Part shown: piece by piece, positions 25,534-34,126 of the stretch | How positions within the stretch are numbered: the first letter of the stretch is position 1 | Layout of the letters: the number at the start of each line of letters is the position of its first letter | DNA from: Paenibacillus sp. 32O-W | Lineage (GTDB): Bacteria > Bacillota > Bacilli > Paenibacillales > NBRC-103111 | Direction: 5' to 3' | DNA: 64,000 nt | NCBI RefSeq assembly: GCF_007679495.1 | Contig: NZ_VEGP01000001.1 | Location: 62,001-126,000, forward strand | The notes under the pieces: generated by a model | Database searches by the model: none | What the model was told of the DNA's origin: nothing | The model's input: the letters and a program-made list of their open reading frames with translations, nothing else | Program-made: the position numbers and the translations under genes

Positions 25534-26343
25534 TTAATAGAGTCGGGAAACCTGCCAAACAATGGGTGTGACTTTAATTTGCTCCTCCAACCAGCTTTGA
25601 GCAATCCTCTGAAAGAGCTTCGGGTCCCCACTGCAAAAAAATTGATGGATAGGCTGCTCACCCGTTAAAGCCAATTGTCCGCTGTGGGACAAGATGGTGC
25701 TTATTTCCCTGGCGGTTTCTTCCGCGGAATTGATTAAGGATACTTCCGGCCCCATAACCTCTCCTATCACGTCGGCCAGGAACGGGTAATGAGTGCATCC
25801 GAGAATGAGGCAATCCATAGGCTGCTTACGGAATAACTCCAGAACGCATCCAATCTCCTTACGCACCTCTTCCCCGTTGAACAATCCCCGTTCCACTAAC
25901 GTAACGAAGGTCGGGCAGGCCAAGCTTAACACTTCCGTCTGCGGGGAAATTTCCTGAAGGGCTTGCTCATAAGCACCGCTTCGAATCGTTCCTTCGGTTC
26001 CGATGACCCCGACTATCCCGGTGCGTGTTGTTTTGATCGCGGTCCGAGCCCCCGGGTGTATGACTCCTACCACTGGGACAGAGACGGATTTGCGGACTTC
26101 CTGAAGCGCTACAGCGGTAGCTGTGTTACAGGCAATGACAATCATCTTCGGCCCGAATTGCAATAAATAATCAACGATTTGCCGGGTAAACATTAAGACT
26201 TCCTCTGGTGAACGGGGCCCGTAAGGGGTTCTGGCCGTATCGCCGAAATAAATAATTTTTTCCCTTGGGAGCTGTCTCATCACTTCCTTGACGACAGTCA
26301 ATCCACCCACCCCAGAATCCAATATAGCTATGGCACGCTGCAC
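25534..26343 (-). CDS. racE: Glutamate racemase
   Basis: The 269-residue enzyme turns L-glutamate into D-glutamate for peptidoglycan. Family marks are all present: ILDSGVGGLTV at 7-17, FGDTARTPYGPR near 33-44, the first catalytic cysteine in VIACNTATA near 72 and the second in GCTHYPF near 184. Length is normal. It starts at GTG 26343 with AAGGAAG upstream. It is near two other wall enzymes but has a separate start. Confidence 0.95.
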   Translation of the reverse strand: MQRAIAILDSGVGGLTVVKEVMRQLPREKIIYFGDTARTPYGPRSPEEVLMFTRQIVDYLLQFGPKMIVIACNTATAVALQEVRKSVSVPVVGVIHPGARTAIKTTRTGIVGVIGTEGTIRSGAYEQALQEISPQTEVLSLACPTFVTLVERGLFNGEEVRKEIGCVLELFRKQPMDCLILGCTHYPFLADVIGEVMGPEVSLINSAEETAREISTILSHSGQLALTGEQPIHQFFCSGDPKLFQRIAQSWLEEQIKVTPIVWQVSRLY

Positions 26344-26500
26344 ATTTATACGCTTCCTTTGCTGTAAAATAACTAGCTGCTTTCCTTATAGACTATGTAA
26401 GTGACTTCCAAAGCGTCCTTGTCTGTAGCGCTCAAATACACTGTCGGGATCATCCTGTTCCCGCCGAAGGTAAGGGGTTTATCGGCGTACGGCCTGCGGT

Positions 26501-27517
26501 TCACTGCTCAAAATCGGTCAGAAGCCCAAATTCGTAGCCTTCTTCCTTGATGGCCTTAATAATGCGGTCCAGCGCTTCAATATTTTCCTCGGAGCCTTGA
26601 TGCATCAAAATAATATTGCCGTCATGCAGATTATTCATTATGTCGTTATACGGATCTTCTGCCCCATTCTCCCTGGGCTCCCAATCTCTCATTGCCGTAG
26701 ACCAGAATACCGAGGAATAATCCATCCCGGAAACTAGATCCAGCAGATGCAAGCTATATTTTCCATAAGGGAACCGAAAGAAGCGCGGAATCGGCTCACC
26801 TGTAATTTCCTCATACATGCGTTCATATTCCTCCAGGTCCTGCTTCACCTGCTCATCCGTCAGGGTGGTCAGGTCCTTGTGAGTCATCGTATGATTGCCC
26901 ACCAAATGCCCTTCCTCTACAAGCCTCTTAAGGAAATCCGGATGCTTCTTCACATTATAGCCGGCCAGGAAATAATTCGCTTTAACATCATTGTCCTTGA
27001 GCGTCTGCAGCATCTTATCCACATCCCCGAGCGGTCCGCCCGTATCGAAGGTAAGATAGACCTTCTTGCCCGTTCCGACATAGATTACCCTGTGCTCTGG
27101 TTTATACTGCTTGGTTTCAGACGGAAATCCGGGCACTTCCCCCTTGCCCTTCTTCATATAGTACCAGGAGACCGCTTTGCGGCTTGGGTCTTCCGGAGCC
27201 GGAGAAGGCTCTGGCTTGGCCGTCTGCTGCGGGGTGGGTGCGGGCGTGAGAGAAGGCTTCGGCGATTCGGTCGGAGCAGGCTCCGGTGTATCCGAAGGCT
27301 CGGGAGTTCCTTCCGGCGTGACGGACGGACTCGGCGATGGTGAAGCAGCAGGCGTCTCCGCAGGAGCTTCGGAAGGTCTTGGCGAAGGGCTTGCTGTAAC
27401 TGTTGGAGTATCCTCCGGCAGAGCGGGACGGCTTGCTCCGGAACAGGCCTGCAATAACGCTGACGCAGTTACGAGTACGGCTATATAGGCTGTAAACTTG
27501 ATCTTTATCGTAATCAC
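26501..27517 (-). CDS. Lipoprotein polysaccharide deacetylase, PdaA-like
   Basis: The 338-residue protein has a lipoprotein signal with lipobox LLQAC (Cys 25), then about 90 residues of Pro/Ser/Thr/Glu-rich linker, then a NodB deacetylase domain. Motif 1 is TFDTGG instead of TFDDG, motif 2 is HTMTH, motif 3 is RFFRFPYGKYS, and DWEPRENG and LMHQGS follow. PdaA makes muramic lactam in spore cortex and also has an altered motif 1 (TFDNG). The start is uncertain: GTG 27517 overlaps the AGAGGTG site. Attachment outside the membrane is expected. Confidence 0.82.
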   Translation of the reverse strand: MITIKIKFTAYIAVLVTASALLQACSGASRPALPEDTPTVTASPSPRPSEAPAETPAASPSPSPSVTPEGTPEPSDTPEPAPTESPKPSLTPAPTPQQTAKPEPSPAPEDPSRKAVSWYYMKKGKGEVPGFPSETKQYKPEHRVIYVGTGKKVYLTFDTGGPLGDVDKMLQTLKDNDVKANYFLAGYNVKKHPDFLKRLVEEGHLVGNHTMTHKDLTTLTDEQVKQDLEEYERMYEEITGEPIPRFFRFPYGKYSLHLLDLVSGMDYSSVFWSTAMRDWEPRENGAEDPYNDIMNNLHDGNIILMHQGSEENIEALDRIIKAIKEEGYEFGLLTDFEQ

Positions 27518-27584
27518 CTCTGGTTGTGACTTCTAGCAGACCTCTAGTAAAATCATCCTGCTGCGCGGATATCTCACAGGCCCT

Positions 27585-28007
27585 TTATTGAGCTTTACGG
27601 ATAAGCCATTGAAGAACGGCTATGATAATAAAAGCTATAAGAGCAAGCAGCGGAATGGTAATGAAGCCGAACCAATCCAGCGCATCGGTATTACAGGGAA
27701 CCAGACCACATGAAGCGGCCGAATCTTGTAAAAAAGGAATCTTCTGAATGGAATAATGATAGATTGAGAAAAGGCCTCCTCCGATCGCTAGCGGCAGAGC
27801 ATAAGTATACACTTTATAATCCTTCCTGACCGTGGCGACAGCAAACAAAACTACCATCGGATACATGAAAATTCTTTGTATCCAGCAAAGCTTGCATGGT
27901 TCGTATCGGAGAATTTCGGATAAATACAAGCTTCCCATCGTCGCTACCAGCGCGACCGCAAAGCTCAAATGCAGACCGTTGTTGAGTACGAACTTTCTCC
28001 AGTTCAT
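27585..28007 (-). CDS. bdbC: Disulfide bond formation protein, BdbC/DsbB-like
   Basis: The 140-residue membrane protein has four helices. The first cysteine pair is CKLC at about 38-41 and the second is CGLVPC near 100-105, both in outer loops. It reoxidises a thiol oxidase such as BdbD and passes electrons to quinone. No bdbD partner lies beside it here. GGGAGG precedes the ATG. Structured repeat B lies 123 bases upstream. Confidence 0.9.
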   Translation of the reverse strand: MNWRKFVLNNGLHLSFAVALVATMGSLYLSEILRYEPCKLCWIQRIFMYPMVVLFAVATVRKDYKVYTYALPLAIGGGLFSIYHYSIQKIPFLQDSAASCGLVPCNTDALDWFGFITIPLLALIAFIIIAVLQWLIRKAQ

Positions 28008-28130
28008 GTAATTTCCTCCCGCATAAGCCTCATAGAAACATATGAATAATCCAAGCTTACCAGATTCTCTGTTTCTTCACAATCTAAGACTAAGAACGGA
28101 ATAAGCATGCAAATCTTATACATTTATATT

Positions 28131-28256
28131 AAAAAAAGCTCCTAACGGAGCCATCTCGAAGATGAATAACCCGGTATTAGAGGAAGCTTTTTATGCCAAT
28201 TAGAAAGTTTGTTCCACTTTAATGCTTTAATGAACTTAAACTTTCTAATGTGGTAA
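28131..28256 (-). repeat. Structured intergenic repeat, copy B
   Basis: The best-preserved copy. On the minus strand: long hairpin (arms CATTAGAAAGTTT region and AAACTTTCTAAT), AAAAAGCTTCC, core TAATACCGGGTTATTCATC, then GGCTCC-GTTA-GGAGC and seven T. It fills most of the 285-base gap between the ytxH-like gene (which has its own terminator) and bdbC. It differs from copy A at only about ten positions. Confidence 0.85.
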
Positions 28257-28277
28257 AAAAGGGGCCCTGCCGGCCCC
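28255..28277 (-). terminator. Intrinsic terminator of ytxGH-like operon
   Basis: GGGGCC-CTGCC-GGCCCC with six T following on the minus strand, 16 bases after the ytxH-like stop. It abuts structured repeat B. Confidence 0.85.
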
Positions 28278-28292
28278 TTCTTCAAGCAATCG

Positions 28293-28652
28293 TTATTCTT
28301 TCTTGCTCTCCTCCATATCCGCTTCCAGCTTCGCCCGTTCTTCCGCCACTTTCCCTTCCGCCTCTTCCAAAGCGGTCACAGCCACTTCTTTGCCGGCTTC
28401 CTTCCAGGCCTTCACTTCTTCCACTACCGTACCCGCTACTTCTTTAGCCTTACCGAACCATTCACTGGTCTGATGCCCGATATTGCCGGCGATTTTCTGG
28501 GTTTTGTCGCTTAACTGCTGCGCCTGATCCGCGATATCTTTGCGCAACTCCCGTCCGGATTTCGGAGCCAGCAGCAAAGCCGTCACCGCGCCAATCACAC
28601 TACCAACCATGGCTCCCACCAAAAAATCTTTTCCGTTCATTTTGTTAGACAT
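28293..28652 (-). CDS. ytxH: YtxH family protein
   Basis: The 119-residue protein has the YtxH/GvpP start: a short N-terminus, one glycine-rich membrane segment 'FLVGAMVGSVIGAVTALLLAP' at about 9-29, then KSGRELR and a long charged helix. Family members are general-stress proteins of unknown role. The frame opens upstream, but AAGGAGAG selects ATG 28652. This start lies 14 bases before the end-coordinate of the preceding gene on the minus strand, so the two genes form an operon as in B. subtilis. Confidence 0.85.
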   Translation of the reverse strand: MSNKMNGKDFLVGAMVGSVIGAVTALLLAPKSGRELRKDIADQAQQLSDKTQKIAGNIGHQTSEWFGKAKEVAGTVVEEVKAWKEAGKEVAVTALEEAEGKVAEERAKLEADMEESKKE

Positions 28653-28666
28653 GGTATCAACTCTCC

Positions 28667-29113
28667 TTAAGATTTGGATTTGTTCTTGGACCCTCTGTAT
28701 TCCTTCCAGGCTGACCATAGCTGGGCACCGGATACGGCCCATTCAATCAAATCGGTTACCCGACTGCTCTGAATGGCTTTCTGAGCGGTATTCGCGGAGG
28801 TGGCGACCGCCGTTGAAACCTGACGGACGGAATTCGTTACCTGCCGCAAGGCTTCTCCGGTCTCGCCGATCGAACGGCAGACGGGGTCCAGAGTCCTCAA
28901 TTTCTCGTGAATATCGTTCGTTACCGCTTCAGTGGATCTAAGGAGGTGGGTTGTCTCCTTGCTAACCTCAGCCAGCTCCTGTTGAACCTTCTGCAATGTC
29001 TCTTGCGTAATCTCCAATGATTTTTTCGCAGTTTGAATAATACGGACTAAATAAAAGACAAGAACAACGATGCTGGCTGTAATGACCGCCAAGCAAATCT
29101 CCCAAGCAGCCAA
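28667..29113 (-). CDS. ytxG: DUF948 (YtxG-like) protein
   Basis: The 148-residue protein has one N-terminal membrane helix (about 5-25) and a long coiled-coil-like region with heptad Leu/Val pattern, then a basic tail. This matches DUF948, exemplified by B. subtilis YtxG, a sigma-B stress protein encoded with YtxH. TTG 29113 has GGGAGGAG upstream. A TATAAT box lies at 29166-29171 on the minus strand. I did not find a clear sigma-B promoter. Confidence 0.82.
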   Translation of the reverse strand: MAAWEICLAVITASIVVLVFYLVRIIQTAKKSLEITQETLQKVQQELAEVSKETTHLLRSTEAVTNDIHEKLRTLDPVCRSIGETGEALRQVTNSVRQVSTAVATSANTAQKAIQSSRVTDLIEWAVSGAQLWSAWKEYRGSKNKSKS

Positions 29114-29234
29114 TAGAACTCCTCCCTTCCTTCCGCCGATGGGTAGATGCCCATATACTACTAATATTATAAGTTAGTAATTTCATTTTGACACAGCAAA
29201 ACAGGAAAAACTTCGCAAATATTCAAATTTTCAT

Positions 29235-29364
29235 AAAAAAAGCTCCTAACGGTGCTTCTTGAAGATGAATAACCCGGTATTGGAGACAGCTTGTTATGCC
29301 AATAGGAATCCTCGATCTTCAACACATTAACACTGAAAAGAACTTGAGAATTCCTATGTGGTGA
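29235..29364 (-). repeat. Structured intergenic repeat, copy C (diverged)
   Basis: The core ATACCGGGTTATTCATCTTC is kept, while the long hairpin has changed to arms ATAGGAAT and ATTCCTAT in place of TTAGAAAG and CTTTCTAA, a set of paired changes. The terminator hairpin is AAGC-ACC-GTTA-GGAGCTT with seven T. It lies between mnmH and the DUF948 promoter. Confidence 0.8.
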
Positions 29365-29410
29365 CAAAATTCTGGCTTTGGGCCGTAATTATGATAAATG
29401 GGGCTTAGGC

Positions 29411-30481
29411 TTATTTAGTTACCTGCTCCCGAACCGGATTTGCCCGGTCGGTACGCATCCGCAGCAGTGCCGCAATCTTGTCTGTCGCTTCCTGAACGGA
29501 GCCTGCCTGAATACTTCTGCTTTCACCGTTATATTGCAGTCCCGCATGGTCATAACGCGGATCATAATAATATTCTAGAAGCAGGGAGACGGCTTCGCCG
29601 TACCGCTCCTCCTTGAGGCAGTTTTCGATCTGCTGCGCAGCCGGCGTATGGATGCGGTTCTTGATCCGTTGGAAAGCTTCCATGCACATTTCCTTGTGCT
29701 CCTCCGGCTTATAATCGTTAAGGATGTTCCTAACCCGAACGTCCCAGGGAATTTCAATCATATAATGCTCGCCCCTTTTCTTTCCCTCCACCAGGAAATC
29801 GGGCAGAACCACTTTGCCGATTCTCTTACTCTCGGCCTCCATCAGCAAATAAGGCGCATCCTTATATTTCAGCAGCTCCTGGATCAGCATGGATTCGAAA
29901 TTTTTCTGGTTGCTCGGTTTTTTGCCGATATGGCCGAAGATTGAGCCTCTATGGCCGGCAAGCTCTTCCAAATCCAGCACAGGGAAGCCCTGTTTGGCCA
30001 ATCCTCGCAAAATTTCCGTCTTACCGGTTCCGGTATAGCCATGAATAACAATACATTTGGAGGTTAGTTGAAAAGAATCGAGCATAGAAACGACCCATTT
30101 CCGGTACGCCCTATACCCGCCAACCAACCGTTGAGCCCGGATTCCCATTAATGACAGTACGGTTGCAGTCGTCTTGCTGCGCATCCCGCCCCGCCAGCAG
30201 AATACGGCCTTCGGACGCTCACCCAGCGCCTCAAATTGCTTGATAAAAGCCGGAAGCTTCCGCGATACGATCTCCAATCCTTTATCTTTGGCAGCCTGTA
30301 TGCTTACCTGCTTGTAAAGGGTTCCTACTTCCTTGCGTTCCTCATCCGTAAAGATCGGAATGTTCAAGCTTCCGGGAATGGTAGATTCCTCAAATTCGCT
30401 CGGGGAGCGAACGTCGATCAGGAGCAGCTCGTCCGACTGGCGGCGCTCCAAAAGCTGTTCTATCGTTATATCTTGAAACAT
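29411..30481 (-). CDS. mnmH: tRNA 2-selenouridine synthase
   Basis: The 356-residue enzyme replaces sulfur by selenium in 2-thiouridine at the wobble base of Lys, Glu and Gln tRNAs, with geranylated tRNA as intermediate. The rhodanese domain (about 1-130) has the catalytic Cys95 in VFCWRGGMRS, and a P-loop GYTGTGKT at 148-155 starts the second domain. It lies 26 bases after selD, the gene for its selenium donor, in one operon. Together they define the selenouridine trait. Confidence 0.93.
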   Translation of the reverse strand: MFQDITIEQLLERRQSDELLLIDVRSPSEFEESTIPGSLNIPIFTDEERKEVGTLYKQVSIQAAKDKGLEIVSRKLPAFIKQFEALGERPKAVFCWRGGMRSKTTATVLSLMGIRAQRLVGGYRAYRKWVVSMLDSFQLTSKCIVIHGYTGTGKTEILRGLAKQGFPVLDLEELAGHRGSIFGHIGKKPSNQKNFESMLIQELLKYKDAPYLLMEAESKRIGKVVLPDFLVEGKKRGEHYMIEIPWDVRVRNILNDYKPEEHKEMCMEAFQRIKNRIHTPAAQQIENCLKEERYGEAVSLLLEYYYDPRYDHAGLQYNGESRSIQAGSVQEATDKIAALLRMRTDRANPVREQVTK

Positions 30482-30507
30482 CAGAGGTCACCTCATCTAG
30501 TATGCAT

Positions 30508-31569
30508 CTACTGAACGATAATCCTTCCCGGATGGTCTGCCGTCACTTCTCCGATGAGAGCCGCTTCCACTCCCGCCTCCAACAGCTTCTGAAGGAGAGC
30601 GTCGGCTTCCGCTTCGGGAACCGAAATCAACAAGCCTCCCGATGTAACGGCGTCACATAGAATCCATTGTCCGATCTGGTCTATCGATTCGTCAAAGGTA
30701 ACCTTCCCCTCCAGATGGGCGTAGTTATTTTTGGTGCCGCCAGGCACCTGGCCTGCTTCGGCCAGCTCACGGACCCGGGGGAGCACAGGTACACTCTTGT
30801 GATTGATGCGTATGCCTACCCCGCTTCCATTGGCCATTTCGTATGCATGACCCAACAAGCCGAAGCCCGTTACATCCGTACAAGCATTAACTCCGTAGGG
30901 CTCCATCGTCTCTGCGGCCTTCTTGTTAAGGGTAGTCATCACTTGGGTCACCCGGTTTACCTCTTCCTCGCTCAACAGGTCCTTCTTGATGGAGGTGGTC
31001 AAAATCCCTACGCCAATAGGCTTGGTCAGAATGAGCCGATCTCCCGGCTTCGCCCCGGCATTGGTTCTGACTCTATCCGGATGGATCACCCCGGTTACCG
31101 CCAGCCCGAATTTGGGCTCGTTATCATCGATGGAATGGCCGCCGACCAGTGTTACTCCGGCTTCCTTCATCTTATCCCCCGCTCCGCGCAAAATCTCGGT
31201 CAGCACCTGCTTGTCCAGCTTGCGAATCGGAAACGCGACGATATTCAAGGCCGTCAGCGGCTTGCCGCCCATCGCATAAATATCGCTTATGGCATTGGCC
31301 GCGGCCACCTGTCCGAAAGAATACGGGTCGTCGACGATCGGCGTGAAGAAATCAACGGTTTGTACAAGCGCCAGTTCGTCGTTCAGCTTGTACACTCCCG
31401 CATCATCGCTAGTATCCAGGCCGACCAGCAGGTTCGGATTAGACTCCGACTGGGGCAATCCACGCAGCACCTGTGCAAGATCGGCCGGTCCGATTTTGCA
31501 GCCGCAGCCTCCTTTAGTTGATAATGAAGTTAATTTAATCCGTTCCTCTTGACTCATGGAAGCTCTCAT
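30508..31569 (-). CDS. selD: Selenophosphate synthetase (selenide, water dikinase)
   Basis: The 353-residue enzyme makes selenophosphate from selenide and ATP. The N-terminal GGCGCK motif (Cys22, Cys24, Lys25) is the active site, with cysteine rather than selenocysteine, followed by GLDTSDDAGVY and the metal/ATP motifs. It is the first gene of the selD-mnmH operon. Two ATGs compete: 31569 lies against AAGGAAAGG, 31557 is twelve bases further; both spacings are imperfect. No selA, selB or tRNA-Sec is in the window, so use in tRNA modification is the visible role. Confidence 0.93.
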   Translation of the reverse strand: MRASMSQEERIKLTSLSTKGGCGCKIGPADLAQVLRGLPQSESNPNLLVGLDTSDDAGVYKLNDELALVQTVDFFTPIVDDPYSFGQVAAANAISDIYAMGGKPLTALNIVAFPIRKLDKQVLTEILRGAGDKMKEAGVTLVGGHSIDDNEPKFGLAVTGVIHPDRVRTNAGAKPGDRLILTKPIGVGILTTSIKKDLLSEEEVNRVTQVMTTLNKKAAETMEPYGVNACTDVTGFGLLGHAYEMANGSGVGIRINHKSVPVLPRVRELAEAGQVPGGTKNNYAHLEGKVTFDESIDQIGQWILCDAVTSGGLLISVPEAEADALLQKLLEAGVEAALIGEVTADHPGRIIVQ

Positions 31570-31828
31570 CCTTTCCTTCTTCTATTATCATTGTATCCGG
31601 GAATCTCTCCCGATAACAAATAAACGGTTTAATTCCGGTAAAATGGCTCTCCTGACCCGGATTTGTCGCAATAGATACAGGCCGGCCATCAAGAAGCCCG
31701 GAGCTTTCTTTATTGAGCGTATCACAAAAAAGCAGCTAAAGAAATGGGAGATTTCGTTTCCCGAAACCGTTTGATCGAGCATATCGGCAGAAGGTATAAT
31801 GCAGAAGAAGCCAACAAGGAGGGATACG

Positions 31829-32497
31829 ATGAACCGCGAGCAAGGCCTGCAGCAAATTAAGAAAACACGGCTGATAGCCATTGCCAGAGGGGTCAAACGC
31901 GAACAGATTGTACCTGCAGCGGAAGCACTGCTTCAAGGCGGAATAACGGTTATGGAAGTGACCTTAAATACCCCTGATGCTCTCATGATGATTCAAGATT
32001 TGCAAGAGAGGCTGGGCGACAGGATGTATATAGGGGCCGGAACGGTGCTGGATTCGGATGATGCGCAAGAGGCCGTTCGGGCTGGAGCATCCTTCCTCGT
32101 TACCCCCAATACGGATGAAGACGTGATCCGCTATGCCGCCAAAGAAGGGATTCCCATCTTCCCCGGAGCGATGACTCCGACGGAAATCGTTCGCGCATGG
32201 AAAGCCGGAGCGACAGCAATTAAGATCTTCCCAAGCTCGGGACTCGGCTTGCCTTATCTGAAGGAGCTGATGGCTCCGCTAAACCGCATTCCCATGATTG
32301 CGGTCGGAGGGATTCGCGAGGATAATGTGCGGGACTATCTGGACATAGGCTGCTATGCCGTCGGAGTTGGCGGCTCCCTTATCAGCCTGAAGGAAATGGA
32401 CAACGGCAATTATAACGCGCTTCGTGATAAGGCCGCCCGCTTAACCCGGCAAATTCAGGCAGCCAGCACAATGAACGGGGATGAGGCTAATGGATAG
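31829..32497 (+). CDS. eda: KDPG/KHG aldolase
   Basis: The 222-residue class I aldolase splits 2-keto-3-deoxy-6-phosphogluconate into pyruvate and glyceraldehyde 3-phosphate. The general-base Glu is in MEVTLNTP near 42, the Arg in the early ARGV, and the Schiff-base Lys in AIKIFPSSGLG near 132. ATG 31829 has AAGGAGG upstream; ten codons upstream lack a start signal. The MBL-fold gene overlaps its end. No kdgK or uronate genes are adjacent, but the heparinase locus 7 kb away may feed it. Confidence 0.9.
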   Translation: MNREQGLQQIKKTRLIAIARGVKREQIVPAAEALLQGGITVMEVTLNTPDALMMIQDLQERLGDRMYIGAGTVLDSDDAQEAVRAGASFLVTPNTDEDVIRYAAKEGIPIFPGAMTPTEIVRAWKAGATAIKIFPSSGLGLPYLKELMAPLNRIPMIAVGGIREDNVRDYLDIGCYAVGVGGSLISLKEMDNGNYNALRDKAARLTRQIQAASTMNGDEANG

Positions 32498-33266
32498 GCT
32501 GACCTTCCTGGGCACCGGTGATTCCATGGGAGTGCCGCGAGTCTATTGTGACTGCGAGGTATGCACCGAGGCAAGAACGGGTGGCCTCAACAGGCGGACC
32601 CGTTCCTCCGTCCTGCTGGAATGTGGAGGGGGGCAAATGATCATCGACTGCGGTCCCACCTGGGGAAGTCAGATGGAACGGATGCGAATGAGAGACCTCG
32701 ATCATTTATTGATCACCCACGCCCATTACGATCATATCGGCGGTCTTCCGGAATATGCCGATTTGTGCCGGTGGCGCCGGAAGAAAGGCCATGTATACGC
32801 TCCTGCCGAAGTGCTGCAGTCACTTCACGGCTTCTTCCCTTGGCTGGAGAATCAGCTTGTATACCAAGAAGTGGATGACGGATTTTCGTTCGGAGAGTGG
32901 CGGATTTTTCCCTGGAGGGTATGCCATGGCAGGAATGGATTTTCCTATGCCTATCACTTCTCCAAGCCCGGATATCAATGGGTGTACTGTCCCGATTCGA
33001 TTCGGCTGAGCCCGGAGGAGAAACGGCCTCTCGAGAACCTCCAGCTGCTTATTCTCGGGACAAATTTCTATAAAGAGGAAGCGGATCCGGACACGCGATC
33101 GGTCTATGATATCGTGGAAGCTCTGCAGCTTGTCGAGGAAATGAACCCGGAGCGGGTGTTCTTCACTCATCTGTCCCATGGCATCGACCTGAACGAATCA
33201 GAGCGCTACGAATTGCCGGAACGATGCAAGCTCGCTCACGAAGGGCTCCGGCTGGTGCTCTGCTAG
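32490..33266 (+). CDS. MBL-fold metallohydrolase (PhnP-like)
   Basis: The 258-residue protein is a metallo-beta-lactamase-fold phosphodiesterase. The metal motif is THAHYDHIGG near 80-89, further ligands are a late His in LSHG and Asp in CPDS, and an N-terminal CDCEVC motif matches the zinc-binding loop of PhnP-type enzymes. PhnP cleaves cyclic phosphoribosyl phosphate, but the real substrate here is open. It overlaps eda by eight bases if ATG 32490 is used; ATG 32481 is an alternative with no ribosome site. Confidence 0.85.
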   Translation: MDRLTFLGTGDSMGVPRVYCDCEVCTEARTGGLNRRTRSSVLLECGGGQMIIDCGPTWGSQMERMRMRDLDHLLITHAHYDHIGGLPEYADLCRWRRKKGHVYAPAEVLQSLHGFFPWLENQLVYQEVDDGFSFGEWRIFPWRVCHGRNGFSYAYHFSKPGYQWVYCPDSIRLSPEEKRPLENLQLLILGTNFYKEEADPDTRSVYDIVEALQLVEEMNPERVFFTHLSHGIDLNESERYELPERCKLAHEGLRLVLC

Positions 33267-33305
33267 TTGCCTCTATGAAGTATTTTCTTCCCTGCTAAAG
33301 TCAAG

Positions 33306-33358
33306 AAAGACAGCCTGAACCCTCCTGCCTGCAGAAGAATCGGGCTGTCTTTAATTTC
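33306..33358. terminator. Bidirectional intrinsic terminator
   Basis: AAAGACAGCC and GGGCTGTCTTT stem with A/T tracts on both sides, between the convergent MBL and regulator genes. Confidence 0.8.
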
Positions 33359-33388
33359 TTGGATTATGAAAAACAGGAGAAGCTTCTC

Positions 33389-34039
33389 TTAACCTTCCGA
33401 GACTGATTTCACCGGCTGCTTTCCGATCAGATAGGTGCATCTGCGTCCGCCGCTCGTTATGCATTCCGTGCGATTGACCTCCGCTCCCAGCAATCCCTCG
33501 AACAACGCCAGCTCGCAGCTGCATGCTTCATTATATTGCCGGGCTACCTGTGAGATGGGACAGTTAAACTCGGTAAATACGAACCCGTCTTCCTTGTGCT
33601 CCCACTGCACCATATATCCGTTAGCATTCTGTATATCCGCCAGAAGAGCCACTCTTTCCGACAAGGATTTACCCTCCATCTGTTCGCGGTATTTGCCGAG
33701 CAGCTTCTCCTTGCGAAGCTGGAACAGACGTCCGATCTTCTCCTCGCCGTCCTCGGTTACAAGCTCATGCAGCAGATCTAACGTTAATTGATGGTAGTTC
33801 TTCGGAAAGAATTCATCTGCCGATTCTGTCAGCGAGTATAAGTGCGTCGGCCTGCCCATTGCCTGACGGGACAACCGGGTTTCGACCAGACCGTCCCGCT
33901 CCAATGTATTCAAGTGACGGCGAACAGCCATCTCCGTTATTCCCAACTGCTTGGCCATTTCGCTAACGCTCATTGGGCCGTCCGTCTTCATCATCGTCAA
34001 CAGCAATCTGCGAGTGGATGATTCCTGCTCTTTACTCAT
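33389..34039 (-). CDS. DeoR/SufR-like regulator with C-terminal cysteine cluster
   Basis: The 216-residue protein has a winged helix (about 8-75: MSVSEMAKQLGITEMAVRRHLNTLERDGLVE) with an Arg-rich wing, a helical middle, and a C-terminal domain with cysteines at FNC, EACSC, TEC and RRC. The first two are spaced CX12C as in SufR-type Fe-S-sensing repressors. That suggests an iron-sulfur or heme-like sensor, which is inference because later spacings differ. ATG 34039 is chosen; eight upstream codons lack a start signal. Targets are not evident. Confidence 0.75.
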   Translation of the reverse strand: MSKEQESSTRRLLLTMMKTDGPMSVSEMAKQLGITEMAVRRHLNTLERDGLVETRLSRQAMGRPTHLYSLTESADEFFPKNYHQLTLDLLHELVTEDGEEKIGRLFQLRKEKLLGKYREQMEGKSLSERVALLADIQNANGYMVQWEHKEDGFVFTEFNCPISQVARQYNEACSCELALFEGLLGAEVNRTECITSGGRRCTYLIGKQPVKSVSEG

Positions 34040-34126
34040 CCTGATCACCACCTGTAATGCCATTGTATCGCATTTGGAGCGGATAGTAAATTAAACAAAC
34101 CAAAATGTTGAGTATCTAAAGGCAGC

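Noticed and set aside
30667-31521. 284-codon plus-strand frame opposite selD
   Set aside because: Shadow frame; selD is certain on the other strand.
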